Source of the DNA: Streptomyces sp. HNM0575
GTDB taxonomy: Bacteria; Actinomycetota; Actinomycetes; Streptomycetales; Streptomycetaceae
Direction of reading: 5' to 3'
DNA: 64,000 nt
Assembly: GCF_012726265.1 (NCBI RefSeq)
Contig: NZ_JAASAG010000002.1
Coordinates: 62,001-126,000 of the forward strand
Shown: piece by piece, positions 41,421 through 49,833 of the stretch
How positions within the stretch are numbered: the stretch's first letter is position 1
Layout of the letters: every line of letters starts with the position of its first letter
Translations under genes and position numbers: made by a program
Notes under the pieces: model-generated
The model's database searches: none
Seen by the model: the letters and a program-made list of their open reading frames with translations, nothing else
What the model was told of the DNA's origin: nothing

Positions 41421-43781
41421 TCACCGCCCCGCCAGCGCAGCGACCTCCCTCGCCGTGAGCGCCCTCTTGAACGCCCGCACGTCGTCGATCGTCCCGTCGA
41501 AGCCCCGGTCGAACTCCTCGCCCGCCAGGCTGCGGCCGACCGCGAAGTCCCCGTCCGCGTCGATGACTTGGGCGCCCGCGGCACGGGCCGCACCGGCCGC
41601 GTCGGCCGCGTCGGCCGCACCGACCGCGTCGGCCGCGCTGACTGCCAAGTCGTCCCCCCTGCCCACCGGCCCGCCGAAGAATCCCCCACCGCCGCCCGGG
41701 CCGCTGCGCCCGCCACCGCCGAAACCGCCCGGGCCGCCGCGCCCGCCACCACCGTTCCTGCCGGCCCCGCCGCCCCCGCCGCCGGCGCCACCTCCCGAGG
41801 TCGCGGTCGGCGTGGCGGTCGGCGAACCGCCCGAACCCGCGGCCCCGTCAGCACCGCCGCCGGCAGCGGCGCCGCCACCGCCTCCCCCAACTGAGGCCTT
41901 GCCCTCCAGCTTTCCGTCCACGTACAGCCGGATCTCACCCGCACCGGCGTCGTGTACACCGGTCAGATACGTCCACTTGTCCGCGGGAGGTCCCGGCGAG
42001 CCGCCCGCCTGTACCAGTTCGGCGTCCTCGTCGTCCTCCTCGGGCGCGATCATCTCCCAGCGGTCCGAATCCGGGTCGTACTGCACGGCGAAACCGCTGA
42101 TGTAGGAGGCGTCCTGGCTGACGACCGTCTGGAAGTCCTCGGTGCCGTTCAACTTGGCGCGGGCGGACACGGAGAAGCTCTTGGACGTGTCGACGACGGG
42201 ACCGTCGGAGACCACCGACTGCTCCCCGTCGAACTCCAGCGCCCCGCCCTTCACCGGTTCCGGGAGCGGGTCGCCGTCGAGCGTTCCGTCCTTGCCGCGG
42301 CCGGAGGTGTCGACCGTCGTACCGTCGTCGACCGCGTCGAACAGCCACTCAAGTACCGGTCCGCGCACGGGAGATGAGGGCTTGTATCCGTTCCCGCCGG
42401 GTGATCGCGTGGCCGTCACGGTGGACGTGGCCGTCGCGGTCGGCTTCGAGCCGCCGGGCGCCGCCGCACCCGACTCCCCGGGCCGCGGCGCAGCGCTGTT
42501 CTCCGCTCCCTGCCGCAGCCCGCCCGTATAGGCGACGGCCACGACCAGCGAGCAGAGTCCGACGAGCGCGGCCGACAGCACGAACCGGCGTGCGCGCGGG
42601 CTGCGTTCGCGCCCCGCGACGGCACCCACGGCACCCTTGGCACCCACGGCACCCATGCCGGGCAGCGCAGCCGCACGCGTACGCATCGCGCCGAGCAGCC
42701 GCCCGCCGGGACCGGCCGCCGCCCACGCCTTCATGCTCGCGGCCCTGGGGCGCAGACCGGTGCCCGCGGCGCCGGAGACGTCCAGGGTCGGGGACGAGAG
42801 CGTGTGCGCCGAGAGTGCGTAGTCGGCGCCTCCCCACGGCAGCAGCGCCTCCGCCAGCACGCTCCCGAACTCGAAGCGCATGCGCTCCAGATCGTCCACG
42901 GCCCTCGCGCAGTGGGCGCAGCGGTCGAGGTGGGAGACGAGGTCGCCGGGGGTGTTCATGGTCGTCTGCTCGGCGTAGGCGAGCAGCATCCGGTGCAGCC
43001 GCCGGCACGCGTCGTCGACGGTCTCGTTCTGGTGGAGGGCGACGTAGGTGTTGTACAGCTCCCGGCGTGCGCGCCTGTCGAGCAGCGACACGTCCTCGGC
43101 GTCGGAGCCGAGGAGTTCGTGGATGGCGGCGGAGTCGTCGTGTTCGACCTCGTGGTGCCACAGCACGGTCTGGCTGCGGGCCGGCAGCCGTTCGAAGGCG
43201 CGCGCGGTCACCGACGACGAACGGAAGCGCGCGAGCCGCGCGGCCCCCGCCTCACTCCGCGCGTCGGCGGCTCCGGCCCGGACGGCGGCTGCGGAGTCCG
43301 GGCCGGGGACGAGATCCGCCCCGACGTCGGCGGTGCCCACGACATCGGCGGTACCGCCGCCCGCACCGTCCGTGCCACCTCCGTCCTCCGCGCCGCCCGC
43401 GCCGTCCACGACGCCCAACGCACCCGCCGCACCCGCGTCTTCCGTACCGTCCGGCTCGAACCAGTCCACCAACTCCGGTGCCAGCTCGCCCCGTTGACCC
43501 GTACGCAGCCACTCGGCGGCCGTACGAAGCACAGCCGTGAGCGCACGCGGACGCACCGCACCCGTGATGTCCTCGTCCAGGGGCCGCAGCGCCTGCTCCC
43601 ACGCCTCCCCTGCCAGCCGGTCGCCCGCTCCGGGACCGGCGACGAACGCGAAGGCCCGTACGGCCTGATAGTGACGCTTCTCCAGCTCCTCGCGCGCACC
43701 GGAGGCGGCGCTACCGTCCTCCTGGACGAGCCGGCGCAGCTCGGCGTCAGACAGTCGCGTTAATACCATCCGCTCGTTCAT
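41421..43781 (-). CDS. sigma-like/anti-sigma/TM/LamG fusion protein (paralog B)
   Basis: A 786-residue paralog of the 31243-33177 product with the same order of parts. The sigma region 2-like start is LSDAELRRLVQEDG, ELEKRHYQAVRAFA, GDRLAGEAWEQAL. The region 4-like part is LPARSQTVLWHHEVEHDDSA and DRRARRELYNTYVALHQNE. The zinc motif H-x3-C-x2-C (HLDRCAHC) is near residue 288, a membrane segment (VLSAALVGLCSLVVAVAYT) is near 398-417, and a LamG jellyroll runs from about 477 to 785. Codon 7 is TTA (43761-43763), so translation should depend on the bldA tRNA. The LamG domain is split by about 110 residues of Gly-rich sequence (about 629-737) that paralog A lacks. Sigma output or sequestration on an outside signal is inferred from architecture. 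Confidence 0.8.
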   Translation of the reverse strand: MNERMVLTRLSDAELRRLVQEDGSAASGAREELEKRHYQAVRAFAFVAGPGAGDRLAGEAWEQALRPLDEDITGAVRPRALTAVLRTAAEWLRTGQRGELAPELVDWFEPDGTEDAGAAGALGVVDGAGGAEDGGGTDGAGGGTADVVGTADVGADLVPGPDSAAAVRAGAADARSEAGAARLARFRSSSVTARAFERLPARSQTVLWHHEVEHDDSAAIHELLGSDAEDVSLLDRRARRELYNTYVALHQNETVDDACRRLHRMLLAYAEQTTMNTPGDLVSHLDRCAHCARAVDDLERMRFEFGSVLAEALLPWGGADYALSAHTLSSPTLDVSGAAGTGLRPRAASMKAWAAAGPGGRLLGAMRTRAAALPGMGAVGAKGAVGAVAGRERSPRARRFVLSAALVGLCSLVVAVAYTGGLRQGAENSAAPRPGESGAAAPGGSKPTATATSTVTATRSPGGNGYKPSSPVRGPVLEWLFDAVDDGTTVDTSGRGKDGTLDGDPLPEPVKGGALEFDGEQSVVSDGPVVDTSKSFSVSARAKLNGTEDFQTVVSQDASYISGFAVQYDPDSDRWEMIAPEEDDEDAELVQAGGSPGPPADKWTYLTGVHDAGAGEIRLYVDGKLEGKASVGGGGGGAAAGGGADGAAGSGGSPTATPTATSGGGAGGGGGGAGRNGGGGRGGPGGFGGGGRSGPGGGGGFFGGPVGRGDDLAVSAADAVGAADAADAAGAARAAGAQVIDADGDFAVGRSLAGEEFDRGFDGTIDDVRAFKRALTAREVAALAGR

Positions 43782-43954
43782 TCCCCGGGAGTCGACGGCG
43801 CCCCGGCCGAGCCCGACGCCGTCAGTCGGTGGTCCGTGTCTCCGGCTTCCGTCGGTCCTCCGTGTCGCTCCTACGCGGATGCAGGCACCCGACCGCGCCT
43901 CGTCCGCACCCTGCCCTCGCCCAGGATCACAGAACGGTGACAGCGGAGGCATGA

Positions 43955-43969
43955 GCAATAAGTACCTAG
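43955..43969 (-). promoter_or_regulatory. 15-bp element shared with paralog A
   Basis: Reads CTAGGTACTTATTGC on the minus strand, one base different from the element upstream of paralog A. It is 174 bp before the paralog B ATG. See that entry for possible roles. Confidence 0.6.
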
Positions 43970-44264
43970 ACCCGGCCCCCACGGCAGGGCCCCGCAAGCG
44001 CGGACCGGCTGAGCCTCACCCGCCAGACAGCCCCGCCCGGGCCGCGTGCAAGGCGGTAACCACTGCCCCGGGAGCTCCGGCCGCCACGCACCCTCGGCGC
44101 CCCGCGCTCCAAGCCCCCGCCCATCTCCGCGCCGCATGTGATTCCGGGTTTCCAATGCCCAGCGCGCGTTCTCGACCCCGAGCCGACTTCCCGCGGTGCG
44201 CCGGATGTGCGCCTCCGGCATCACGGCCGGCAGCGGTCCCTTCTCTCTCCGGACGGATACTCCC

Positions 44265-44285
44265 ATATACCCCTAGTGGGTATAT
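44265..44285 (+). promoter_or_regulatory. CsoR-like operator palindrome
   Basis: A perfect palindrome: ATATACCC, five bases (CTAGT), GGGTATAT. This matches the known CsoR/RcnR-type operator (TACCC and GGGTA arms with a G/C-rich centre) used in copper or sulfur-species control. It ends 40 bp before the ATG of the tautomerase-YHS gene, where it would overlap the promoter. No csoR gene is in the window. Confidence 0.75.
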
Positions 44286-44325
44286 TGGCCATTCGCCGAC
44301 GGTCTGCCGGAAGGGGTGACTACGG

Positions 44326-44988
44326 ATGCTTCTCATCGAGGTCTGGGTTCCGAGAGGTGCGCTGAGTGAAGCGGAACGCCAAAGCCTGGGGCGACGACTG
44401 GTCGACACGCTGATGGTTGAGGACGACAGCCATGCCATCGAGGTCATCGACGCTCAGCGCATGATCACGCAGGTGCTCGTGCATGAGCCCGCCACTTGGG
44501 TTCTGGGCCAGCGAACCTCTGCGGACCCCGCGGACCCGCCGCGTTACCTGGTGCGGGTCAGTGCGCCCGCGTCCTGGCGCAAGGAGATCAGCAGAAGCGT
44601 CGTCGAGCTCGTTACCGGTGTCCTGGGCGAGATCGAACGCGCCGCCGGTCGCGATCCCGAGCGTGTACGGCGCGAACCTCACGCGGTGGTCCTGGTGGAT
44701 GGGATCTCTGAGGGCGGCATCGGAATCCGCGGAGAGGTCATGGGCAGCATGGATCTCATGGAGTTCGTCTCCCGGCCGTACCGGGACGGCAGCGACAGCG
44801 GTCCGACGGCGGGAACGGCACAGGGCAAGCTGATCGACCCCGTCTGCGGCATGGGTGTGGAGATCGACGCCTCCACTCCCACTCTGGTGCACGAGGGCGC
44901 GTTGTACGGCTTCTGCCACGGCCTGTGCCGCCGGGCCTTCGCTGAAGAGCACGGGGTCTCGCTCAGCAAGCACCCGCCCAGCAAGTAG
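44326..44988 (+). CDS. tautomerase-like protein fused to a YHS domain
   Basis: A 220-residue protein with GGAAGGGG upstream of its ATG. Residues about 1-155 resemble two 4-oxalocrotonate tautomerase-like units (MLLIEVWVPRGALSEAERQ, VDTLMVEDDSHAIEVIDAQ, then YLVRVSAPASWRKEISRSVV and HAVVLVDGISEGGIGIRGE). The usual catalytic Pro1 is not at position 2, so tautomerase activity is doubtful. Residues about 168-205 are a YHS domain (DPVCGMGVEI, ALYGFCHGLCRRAF) with the Cys residues that bind metal in copper-handling proteins. The perfect CsoR-like palindrome just upstream supports a role in copper or persulfide response. No P-type ATPase or CopZ gene is adjacent. Confidence 0.8.
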   Translation: MLLIEVWVPRGALSEAERQSLGRRLVDTLMVEDDSHAIEVIDAQRMITQVLVHEPATWVLGQRTSADPADPPRYLVRVSAPASWRKEISRSVVELVTGVLGEIERAAGRDPERVRREPHAVVLVDGISEGGIGIRGEVMGSMDLMEFVSRPYRDGSDSGPTAGTAQGKLIDPVCGMGVEIDASTPTLVHEGALYGFCHGLCRRAFAEEHGVSLSKHPPSK

Positions 44989-45158
44989 GCCGTGTCACGA
45001 ACACGTACTTACGCACAATCCTCACGGGGCGCACATTGCCCGGCAGGCCAGGGCCCGGAAGTGTGTTCGCCAGCCGGATCGCGGGCTGGCGGTGCCGTCT
45101 TGGCCGCAGCCCGCCCGTACCGCTGTCCGGCAGCCGTCCCGTTGCGAAGGAGCCGACC

Positions 45159-47486
45159 ATGGCCGGAGCGGACGAGGAGCCCGGCGGCGCCGGGCAGGCC
45201 GTGCGGACCGCGCGGGCCCGTGAGCCCGTACAGGCCCGGGAGCCCGTGCAGGTCCGCGAGCCCGGCCCGTCCGGGCCCGCCCGCCGCACGTTCCTCACCT
45301 ACCTCGTGGCGGCGCCCACGCTCGCCGTTGCCACCGGCATCGGCTCGGAGGCCGCCGCGCCCGCCGAGGCCCGTGCTTCAGTTCCCTCGCCCCCGGCGCC
45401 CGCCGACGTGCTCGACCTCGGTGACGTGCTGATCCTCGCCGGGAAGCCCACGGCGGACATGCTGGTGCTGACGGTCGACGAGGAGGGCACGGCGCACTTC
45501 CGGCTGCCGCGCGAGGAGGTCGGCCAGGGCCTCACGACGGCCGTGGCGATGCTCGTCGCGGAGGAGTTGGACACGCCCCTGGAGAAGGTACGGGTCCGAC
45601 TCGACGACGCACGCCCGGAGTTGCTCTGGAACCAGCTCACCGGCAGCTCCAACTCGATCAGGTCGCTGTACGGTCCCGTACGGCAGACCGCGGCGGCCGC
45701 CCGCGCCCGCATGGTCGCCACCGCCGCGCGCAAGTGGGACATGAAGCCGGACGAACTCTCCGTCCACGAGGGCGTGGTGGCCGGGCCCGGCGGCAGGCGC
45801 GCTTCCTACGCGTCTCTCGCCAGGGCCGCGGCGGCCGCACGGACCGAGGAGCTGAGCGGCGAACAGGCCCGCACGAAGCGCGAGTCGGAGCACTCGCTGG
45901 TCGGCAGCCCCACCTCCCGCGTCGACGCGCGGGCGATGGTCACCGGGCAGCAGCACTACACCCTCGATCTGGACGTACCCGGCGCGAAGCCCGCCATGGT
46001 GCGCCGGCCCCCGACGCTCAACGGCACCGTGAAGAAGGTGCACAACGAGGCCGCCGTACGCGGCATGCCCGGCGTGCTGGACGTGGTCGTCGTCGAGACG
46101 GGCGTGGCCGTGGTCGCGGAGACCTTCGGGCAGGCGCTCGACGGCAAGGACGCCCTCGACGTCAGCTGGGGCGGGGGCAGCGTCGACGGCCTGTCCGACG
46201 ACGGCATACGAAAGAAGCTGCGCGCCGCGGCCCCGCCTCTCGCGGTGCCTCCGGTGCTGACGGACCACGTCGACGCGGAGTTCGACTTCGCGTTCGTCTC
46301 GCACGCGCCGCTGGAGTCCAACTCGGCCGTCGCGGACGTACGGGAGGACGGGGCGACCATCTGGTCCGGGCTGAAGTCGCCGATCGTGGCGCTTCAGACC
46401 ATCGCCGCCGAACTGGGGCTGCCGGAGGAGAAGGTGACCGTCCATGTCGTCCAGGGCGGCGGTTCGTTCGGGCGGCGCCTCTTCTTCGACGCGGCATTGG
46501 AGGCGGCACGCATCTCGAAGAAGAGCGGGCGGCCGGTGCGGCTGATGTGGTCGCGCATCGACGACATGCGCCACGGCCGGATGCGGCCCGCCACGCACCA
46601 CAAGATCCGCGCCACGCACTCGCTGGGCAACGTGATCAGCTTCGAGCACCGGGTCGCCGCCGTCGAGACCGACTTCCGGCACGGCCTGGGCGAGATCCTC
46701 TCCGCGAACGCCGCGAAGCTGCCCGTCGCGGGTAACGCGACGCTCGCCCAGTCGCTCTTCCTGACCACGGTGAAGTCCCCGTACGACTTCGGCGTCACGA
46801 CGCAGCTCCTCAACGAGGTGCCGCTCAGGATGCCGACGGCGTCCTGGCGCTCGGTCTACTCGGCGAACACCCGGGGCGCCGAGGAGATCATCGTCGACGA
46901 GCTGGCCCGGAAGATGAAGAAGGACCCCGTCGCCTTCCGCCGGGAGTTCCTCAAGTCGGCACGTCAGCGGGCCGTGCTGGAGAAGGCCGCGGAGAGCGGC
47001 GAGTGGGGCAGGGAGCTGCCGGAGGGCTTCGCGCAGGGCGTCGGCTTCCACGAGGAGTACAAGTCCTGCACGGCGTGCCTCGTCGAGATCGACGCCCGCG
47101 ACCCGAAGGACCCCAGGGTGACCAAGGCGGTGATCGCCGTCGACGTCGGCCGGCCCGTCAATCCGCGCGGCCTGGAGGCGCAGATGCTCGGCGGGCTCAC
47201 CGACGCGATCTCCACGACGCTGCGCGCGGGCCTGCACATCGACGACGGGCTGCCGCTGGAGGGCAGCTACTCGCAGTTCCACTACGCGCGGCAGGCCGAC
47301 AGTCCCCGTGACGTACGCGTGCACGTGATGCCCGCCGAGGACGGCGCGGAGCCCGGCGGCGCCGGCGAGCTGGGCGTACCGGCCGCGGTCGGCGCGATCG
47401 CCAACGCCTACGCGCGTGCGACCGGCACCCGGCCGCGCTCCTTCCCCGTGAACTTCGACGTCGACTTCGACCCGTTCCCCCGTTGA
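45159..47486 (+). CDS. iorB: molybdenum hydroxylase large subunit (IorB type)
   Basis: A 775-residue protein of the xanthine dehydrogenase/aldehyde oxidase family, isoquinoline 1-oxidoreductase beta type. A Tat signal is seen: R42-R43-T-F-L followed by a hydrophobic stretch [20 protein letters not shown], so it is probably exported folded with cofactor. Molybdopterin-binding motifs are VEQGLTT-like ([14 protein letters not shown]), [19 protein letters not shown] and the C-terminal [17 protein letters not shown] with its catalytic Glu. ATG 45159 has GAAGGAG seven bases upstream. The 2Fe-2S subunit gene follows after 10 bp. The first 40 residues hold three REPVQ-type repeats. Substrates in this family are N-heterocycles or aldehydes; here unknown. 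Confidence 0.9.
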   Translation: MAGADEEPGGAGQAVRTARAREPVQAREPVQVREPGPSGPARRTFLTYLVAAPTLAVATGIGSEAAAPAEARASVPSPPAPADVLDLGDVLILAGKPTADMLVLTVDEEGTAHFRLPREEVGQGLTTAVAMLVAEELDTPLEKVRVRLDDARPELLWNQLTGSSNSIRSLYGPVRQTAAAARARMVATAARKWDMKPDELSVHEGVVAGPGGRRASYASLARAAAAARTEELSGEQARTKRESEHSLVGSPTSRVDARAMVTGQQHYTLDLDVPGAKPAMVRRPPTLNGTVKKVHNEAAVRGMPGVLDVVVVETGVAVVAETFGQALDGKDALDVSWGGGSVDGLSDDGIRKKLRAAAPPLAVPPVLTDHVDAEFDFAFVSHAPLESNSAVADVREDGATIWSGLKSPIVALQTIAAELGLPEEKVTVHVVQGGGSFGRRLFFDAALEAARISKKSGRPVRLMWSRIDDMRHGRMRPATHHKIRATHSLGNVISFEHRVAAVETDFRHGLGEILSANAAKLPVAGNATLAQSLFLTTVKSPYDFGVTTQLLNEVPLRMPTASWRSVYSANTRGAEEIIVDELARKMKKDPVAFRREFLKSARQRAVLEKAAESGEWGRELPEGFAQGVGFHEEYKSCTACLVEIDARDPKDPRVTKAVIAVDVGRPVNPRGLEAQMLGGLTDAISTTLRAGLHIDDGLPLEGSYSQFHYARQADSPRDVRVHVMPAEDGAEPGGAGELGVPAAVGAIANAYARATGTRPRSFPVNFDVDFDPFPR

Positions 47487-47496
47487 GGAGCCCGAG

Positions 47497-47955
47497 TTGC
47501 CTTCCCACACCTTCTCCGTCAACGGCGAGTCCGTCACGGTCGACGCCCCCGACGACATGCCCCTGCTGTGGGTGCTCCGCGACCTGCTCGGCGTACGGGG
47601 CCCGAAGTACGGATGCGGCATCGACGTCTGCAAGGCCTGTACGAGCCATCTCGACGGGCAGGCGGTGAACCCGTGCGTCGTGCCCGTCTCCGACGCCGAG
47701 GGCAGGGACGTGACGACGATCGAGGGCCTGGCGGACGGCGACCGGCTGCATCCGGTGCAGGAGGCGTGGCTGGCGCAGGACGTCGCCCAGTGCGGCTACT
47801 GCCAGCCCGGGCAGATCATGGCGGCCGTGGCGCTGCTGCGCAGGACCGAGAACCCCTCGGACGAGGACATCGACGCGATCGCGAACGTGTGCCGCTGCGG
47901 GACGTACTTCCGCATACGTGAGGCGATCAAGAAGGCGGCGTCGATGATGCGGTGA
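47497..47955 (+). CDS. iorA: 2Fe-2S subunit of the molybdenum hydroxylase (IorA type)
   Basis: A 152-residue small subunit with two [2Fe-2S] clusters. The N-terminal plant-ferredoxin part has C40-G-I-D-V-C45-K-A-C48 and C60. The C-terminal helical part has [13 protein letters not shown] and [15 protein letters not shown]. It starts at TTG 47497, 10 bp after the large subunit stop, with GAGGAG upstream. No FAD subunit is present, as in the IorAB-type two-subunit enzymes that use membrane or cytochrome acceptors. With no signal of its own it is probably carried out with the Tat-exported large subunit. Confidence 0.93.
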   Translation: MPSHTFSVNGESVTVDAPDDMPLLWVLRDLLGVRGPKYGCGIDVCKACTSHLDGQAVNPCVVPVSDAEGRDVTTIEGLADGDRLHPVQEAWLAQDVAQCGYCQPGQIMAAVALLRRTENPSDEDIDAIANVCRCGTYFRIREAIKKAASMMR

Positions 47956-48368
47956 CGCGTGCCCGCGATGCGGCGAAGCCTCCCTCGGGACGGGACCGCT
48001 TCCCCGGGCCCGCCCCCTCGGACCCGCTCCCTGGGGATGGAACCGCCGCGGACCGGGCACTAACCGGTGTGGAGCGTGCGTGCAGCGCATGCGTGCGGGC
48101 TGAACCCGTGGTGTGCGAGTGCGGTGACGTGAGTAACGCCGTCGGCGTGCCGCGGCGCAGAGGGAATGCGGGCACGGGATTCCGGAGCTTCTCGCCCGGG
48201 TTCGCCGGGGTCGCCGGGTTCCATCCGGATCGGCCGGATCTCCGGCCGGACTCACCCCGCACTCCGCCTGGATTCCGTCCGCCCGCGGCCGCCCATCACC
48301 GTTCTTCTCCTGGACGAGACTCCTGACAGCGACGAGACGCTGATTGCGCGTCGGATAGGACCGATCCC
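47956..48368. other. gene-free gap after the iorAB-type genes
   Basis: About 410 bp with no gene, no strong hairpin and no clear promoter. GC is slightly lower in places (gtgagtaacgccg near 48128). I see nothing else to report. Confidence 0.5.
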
Positions 48369-48932
48369 GTGGACGACACCCAGCCCATGCCCCGGCAGCC
48401 GTACAACCAGGGCCCGAGCGGGCCCCCTCCGGGCCCGGCGCCCGTATACAGGCAGGGCGGCCCGCCTGGAGACCCCGGTTACGGACCCGGCCCGGGCTAC
48501 GGCCCCGGCCCGGGCCCCGGTGGTCCCGGCCGCGGTCCCGGTCCCGGCGGCCCCGGCTATCAGGGCGGCGGCCCGCCCCCGCCCCCCGACTACGGGTACA
48601 ACAGCCCGCCGCCGCCTCCTCCTCCGCGCCGCGAGCGGCGTCCGCGCGGAGACGGCGAGGGGACCCAGCGCGCGGCGCTCGTCATCCACACGATCGCGGA
48701 CATCGCGGCCGTGATCCTGGGCCTGTGGATCATGCTGTACCTGCTGGAGGCGAACCAGGCGAACCCCTTCGTCGAGTTCGTGAAGGGCACCGCCGACTGG
48801 CTCGCCGCATGGGCGCAGGACATCTTCACGATGGAGAGCGAGGGCCTGCGGGTCTTCTTCAACTACGGGCTCCCCGCACTGATCTACCTGCTCGTGGGGC
48901 ACGGCATCTCGGCGCGCGTACGCAGGCTCTGA
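48369..48932 (+). CDS. Pro/Gly-rich membrane protein, unknown
   Basis: A 187-residue protein. The first about 95 residues are almost only Pro, Gly, Tyr and Arg (PGYGPGPGYGPGPGPGG type) and must be disordered. Two membrane segments follow: ALVIHTIADIAAVILGLWIM near residues 103-122 and FFNYGLPALIYLLVGHG near 165-181, with a short loop containing two Trp between. It starts at GTG 48369. Small actinobacterial membrane proteins with a Pro/Gly-rich cytosolic head and a two-helix body are common and mostly uncharacterised. No operon partner is visible; it stands alone between two gene-free regions. Confidence 0.8.
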   Translation: MDDTQPMPRQPYNQGPSGPPPGPAPVYRQGGPPGDPGYGPGPGYGPGPGPGGPGRGPGPGGPGYQGGGPPPPPDYGYNSPPPPPPPRRERRPRGDGEGTQRAALVIHTIADIAAVILGLWIMLYLLEANQANPFVEFVKGTADWLAAWAQDIFTMESEGLRVFFNYGLPALIYLLVGHGISARVRRL

Positions 48933-49833
48933 GCACACCGGCGGCGGCCGGACCCGCCCCTGTTCCGGGTGTCCGCACGGACACCGGAGCGGGGGCGCTG
49001 CTGTGCGCGGGGCCGGGCACGCGCGCCCGGCCCCGCCCGACCCCGGCAAGGGTCACGGCCCCGGCCCGTGCGCCTTTCCGCAGGCGTTCCGTAGGCGTTC
49101 CGTGCGCCTTCCGTACGCGCCATTACGCAGCCCTTACGCCGCCCGTAGGCACACGATGAGGGTCGTACCCGGCAGCGGCGGAGAAGGACTCCCGTAGCGG
49201 GCGCGACGATCAATCGCCGGTAATACGGCACCCAATTCCCGGCAATGGAGGCCGCTTTACCGGTGCGGTCGCGGAATCTGTTACCGACTCATGACAGTCG
49301 CCCTCCGTCACATTACCGCCTCGTAGAACAGTTGCGTGTCCGTCTTGTTTCGCAGCGAAGTCCGCACTGGTCATGGCGCGGCTTTTCAACTCCGTTGGCG
49401 TGTGCACACATTGACGGCTGATGAAGAGAAGCACTTCGGTTGAAGACCGGACAGCAGTGAAATCATCGCCGGAAGAGGCCTGGAGGGGCGCGGGATTCGG
49501 CTGTGCATTCACGAGGAGACCGGTCACGGAAAGCCCTGCTGGGGCCGGGAAAAGACACGCAACGTCACCACCGGCTACAGGTGCTGCGCGAACTCCATGG
49601 GTGCTGCACACGCGGAAGCGGAGCGAAGCATTCAGCCCGCCAGGAGCGCGCCAAATCATCATCAATCGCCCGCACTAACGGACATAACGCCCCATACGAC
49701 TCGGGGAGTTCGCCTCGTCGATCAGATGTGGTCCCCGCGCGGCCAATCACGGCACAAAAAAGTCACAGAGCTATTTGAAGAAAACCGATCCCGAGTGACA
49801 CTGTGATCCGAAAGCCGTTCGAGAGGTACCCAC
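48933..49833. other. 900-bp gene-free region, A/T-richer on the right
   Basis: The left part has a strong hairpin terminator (separate entry). From about 49200 to 49830 the DNA is visibly richer in A and T than the neighbourhood, but no open frame has the third-position G/C bias of real genes here. It probably carries the promoter of the zinc-ribbon methyltransferase. An untranslated RNA or the remains of a lost gene are possible. I cannot support any of these further. Confidence 0.5.
49007..49036. terminator. hairpin terminator after the membrane protein gene
   Basis: GCGGGGCCGGGC (49007-49018) pairs perfectly with GCCCGGCCCCGC (49025-49036) over a 6-base loop. A second weaker hairpin (GGTGTCC/GGACACC, about 48968-48986) lies before it. 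Both are downstream of the gene ending at 48932. Confidence 0.75.

Larger units (their letters stand above)
43782..44325. other. divergent promoter region, paralog B / YHS gene
   Basis: About 540 bp without a gene between divergent genes. It holds the 15-bp motif shared with paralog A (43955-43969) and, near the right end, the CsoR-like palindrome (44265-44285). The rest shows no recognisable element. Confidence 0.6.

Noticed and set aside
43879..44319. Plus-strand frame of 146 codons overlapping the 15-bp motif and CsoR palindrome
   Set aside because: Sequence is Pro/Ala/Arg low complexity and runs through clear regulatory DNA.
49210..49665. Minus-strand frame of 151 codons
   Set aside because: No third-position G/C bias, no ribosome binding site, no recognisable domain.
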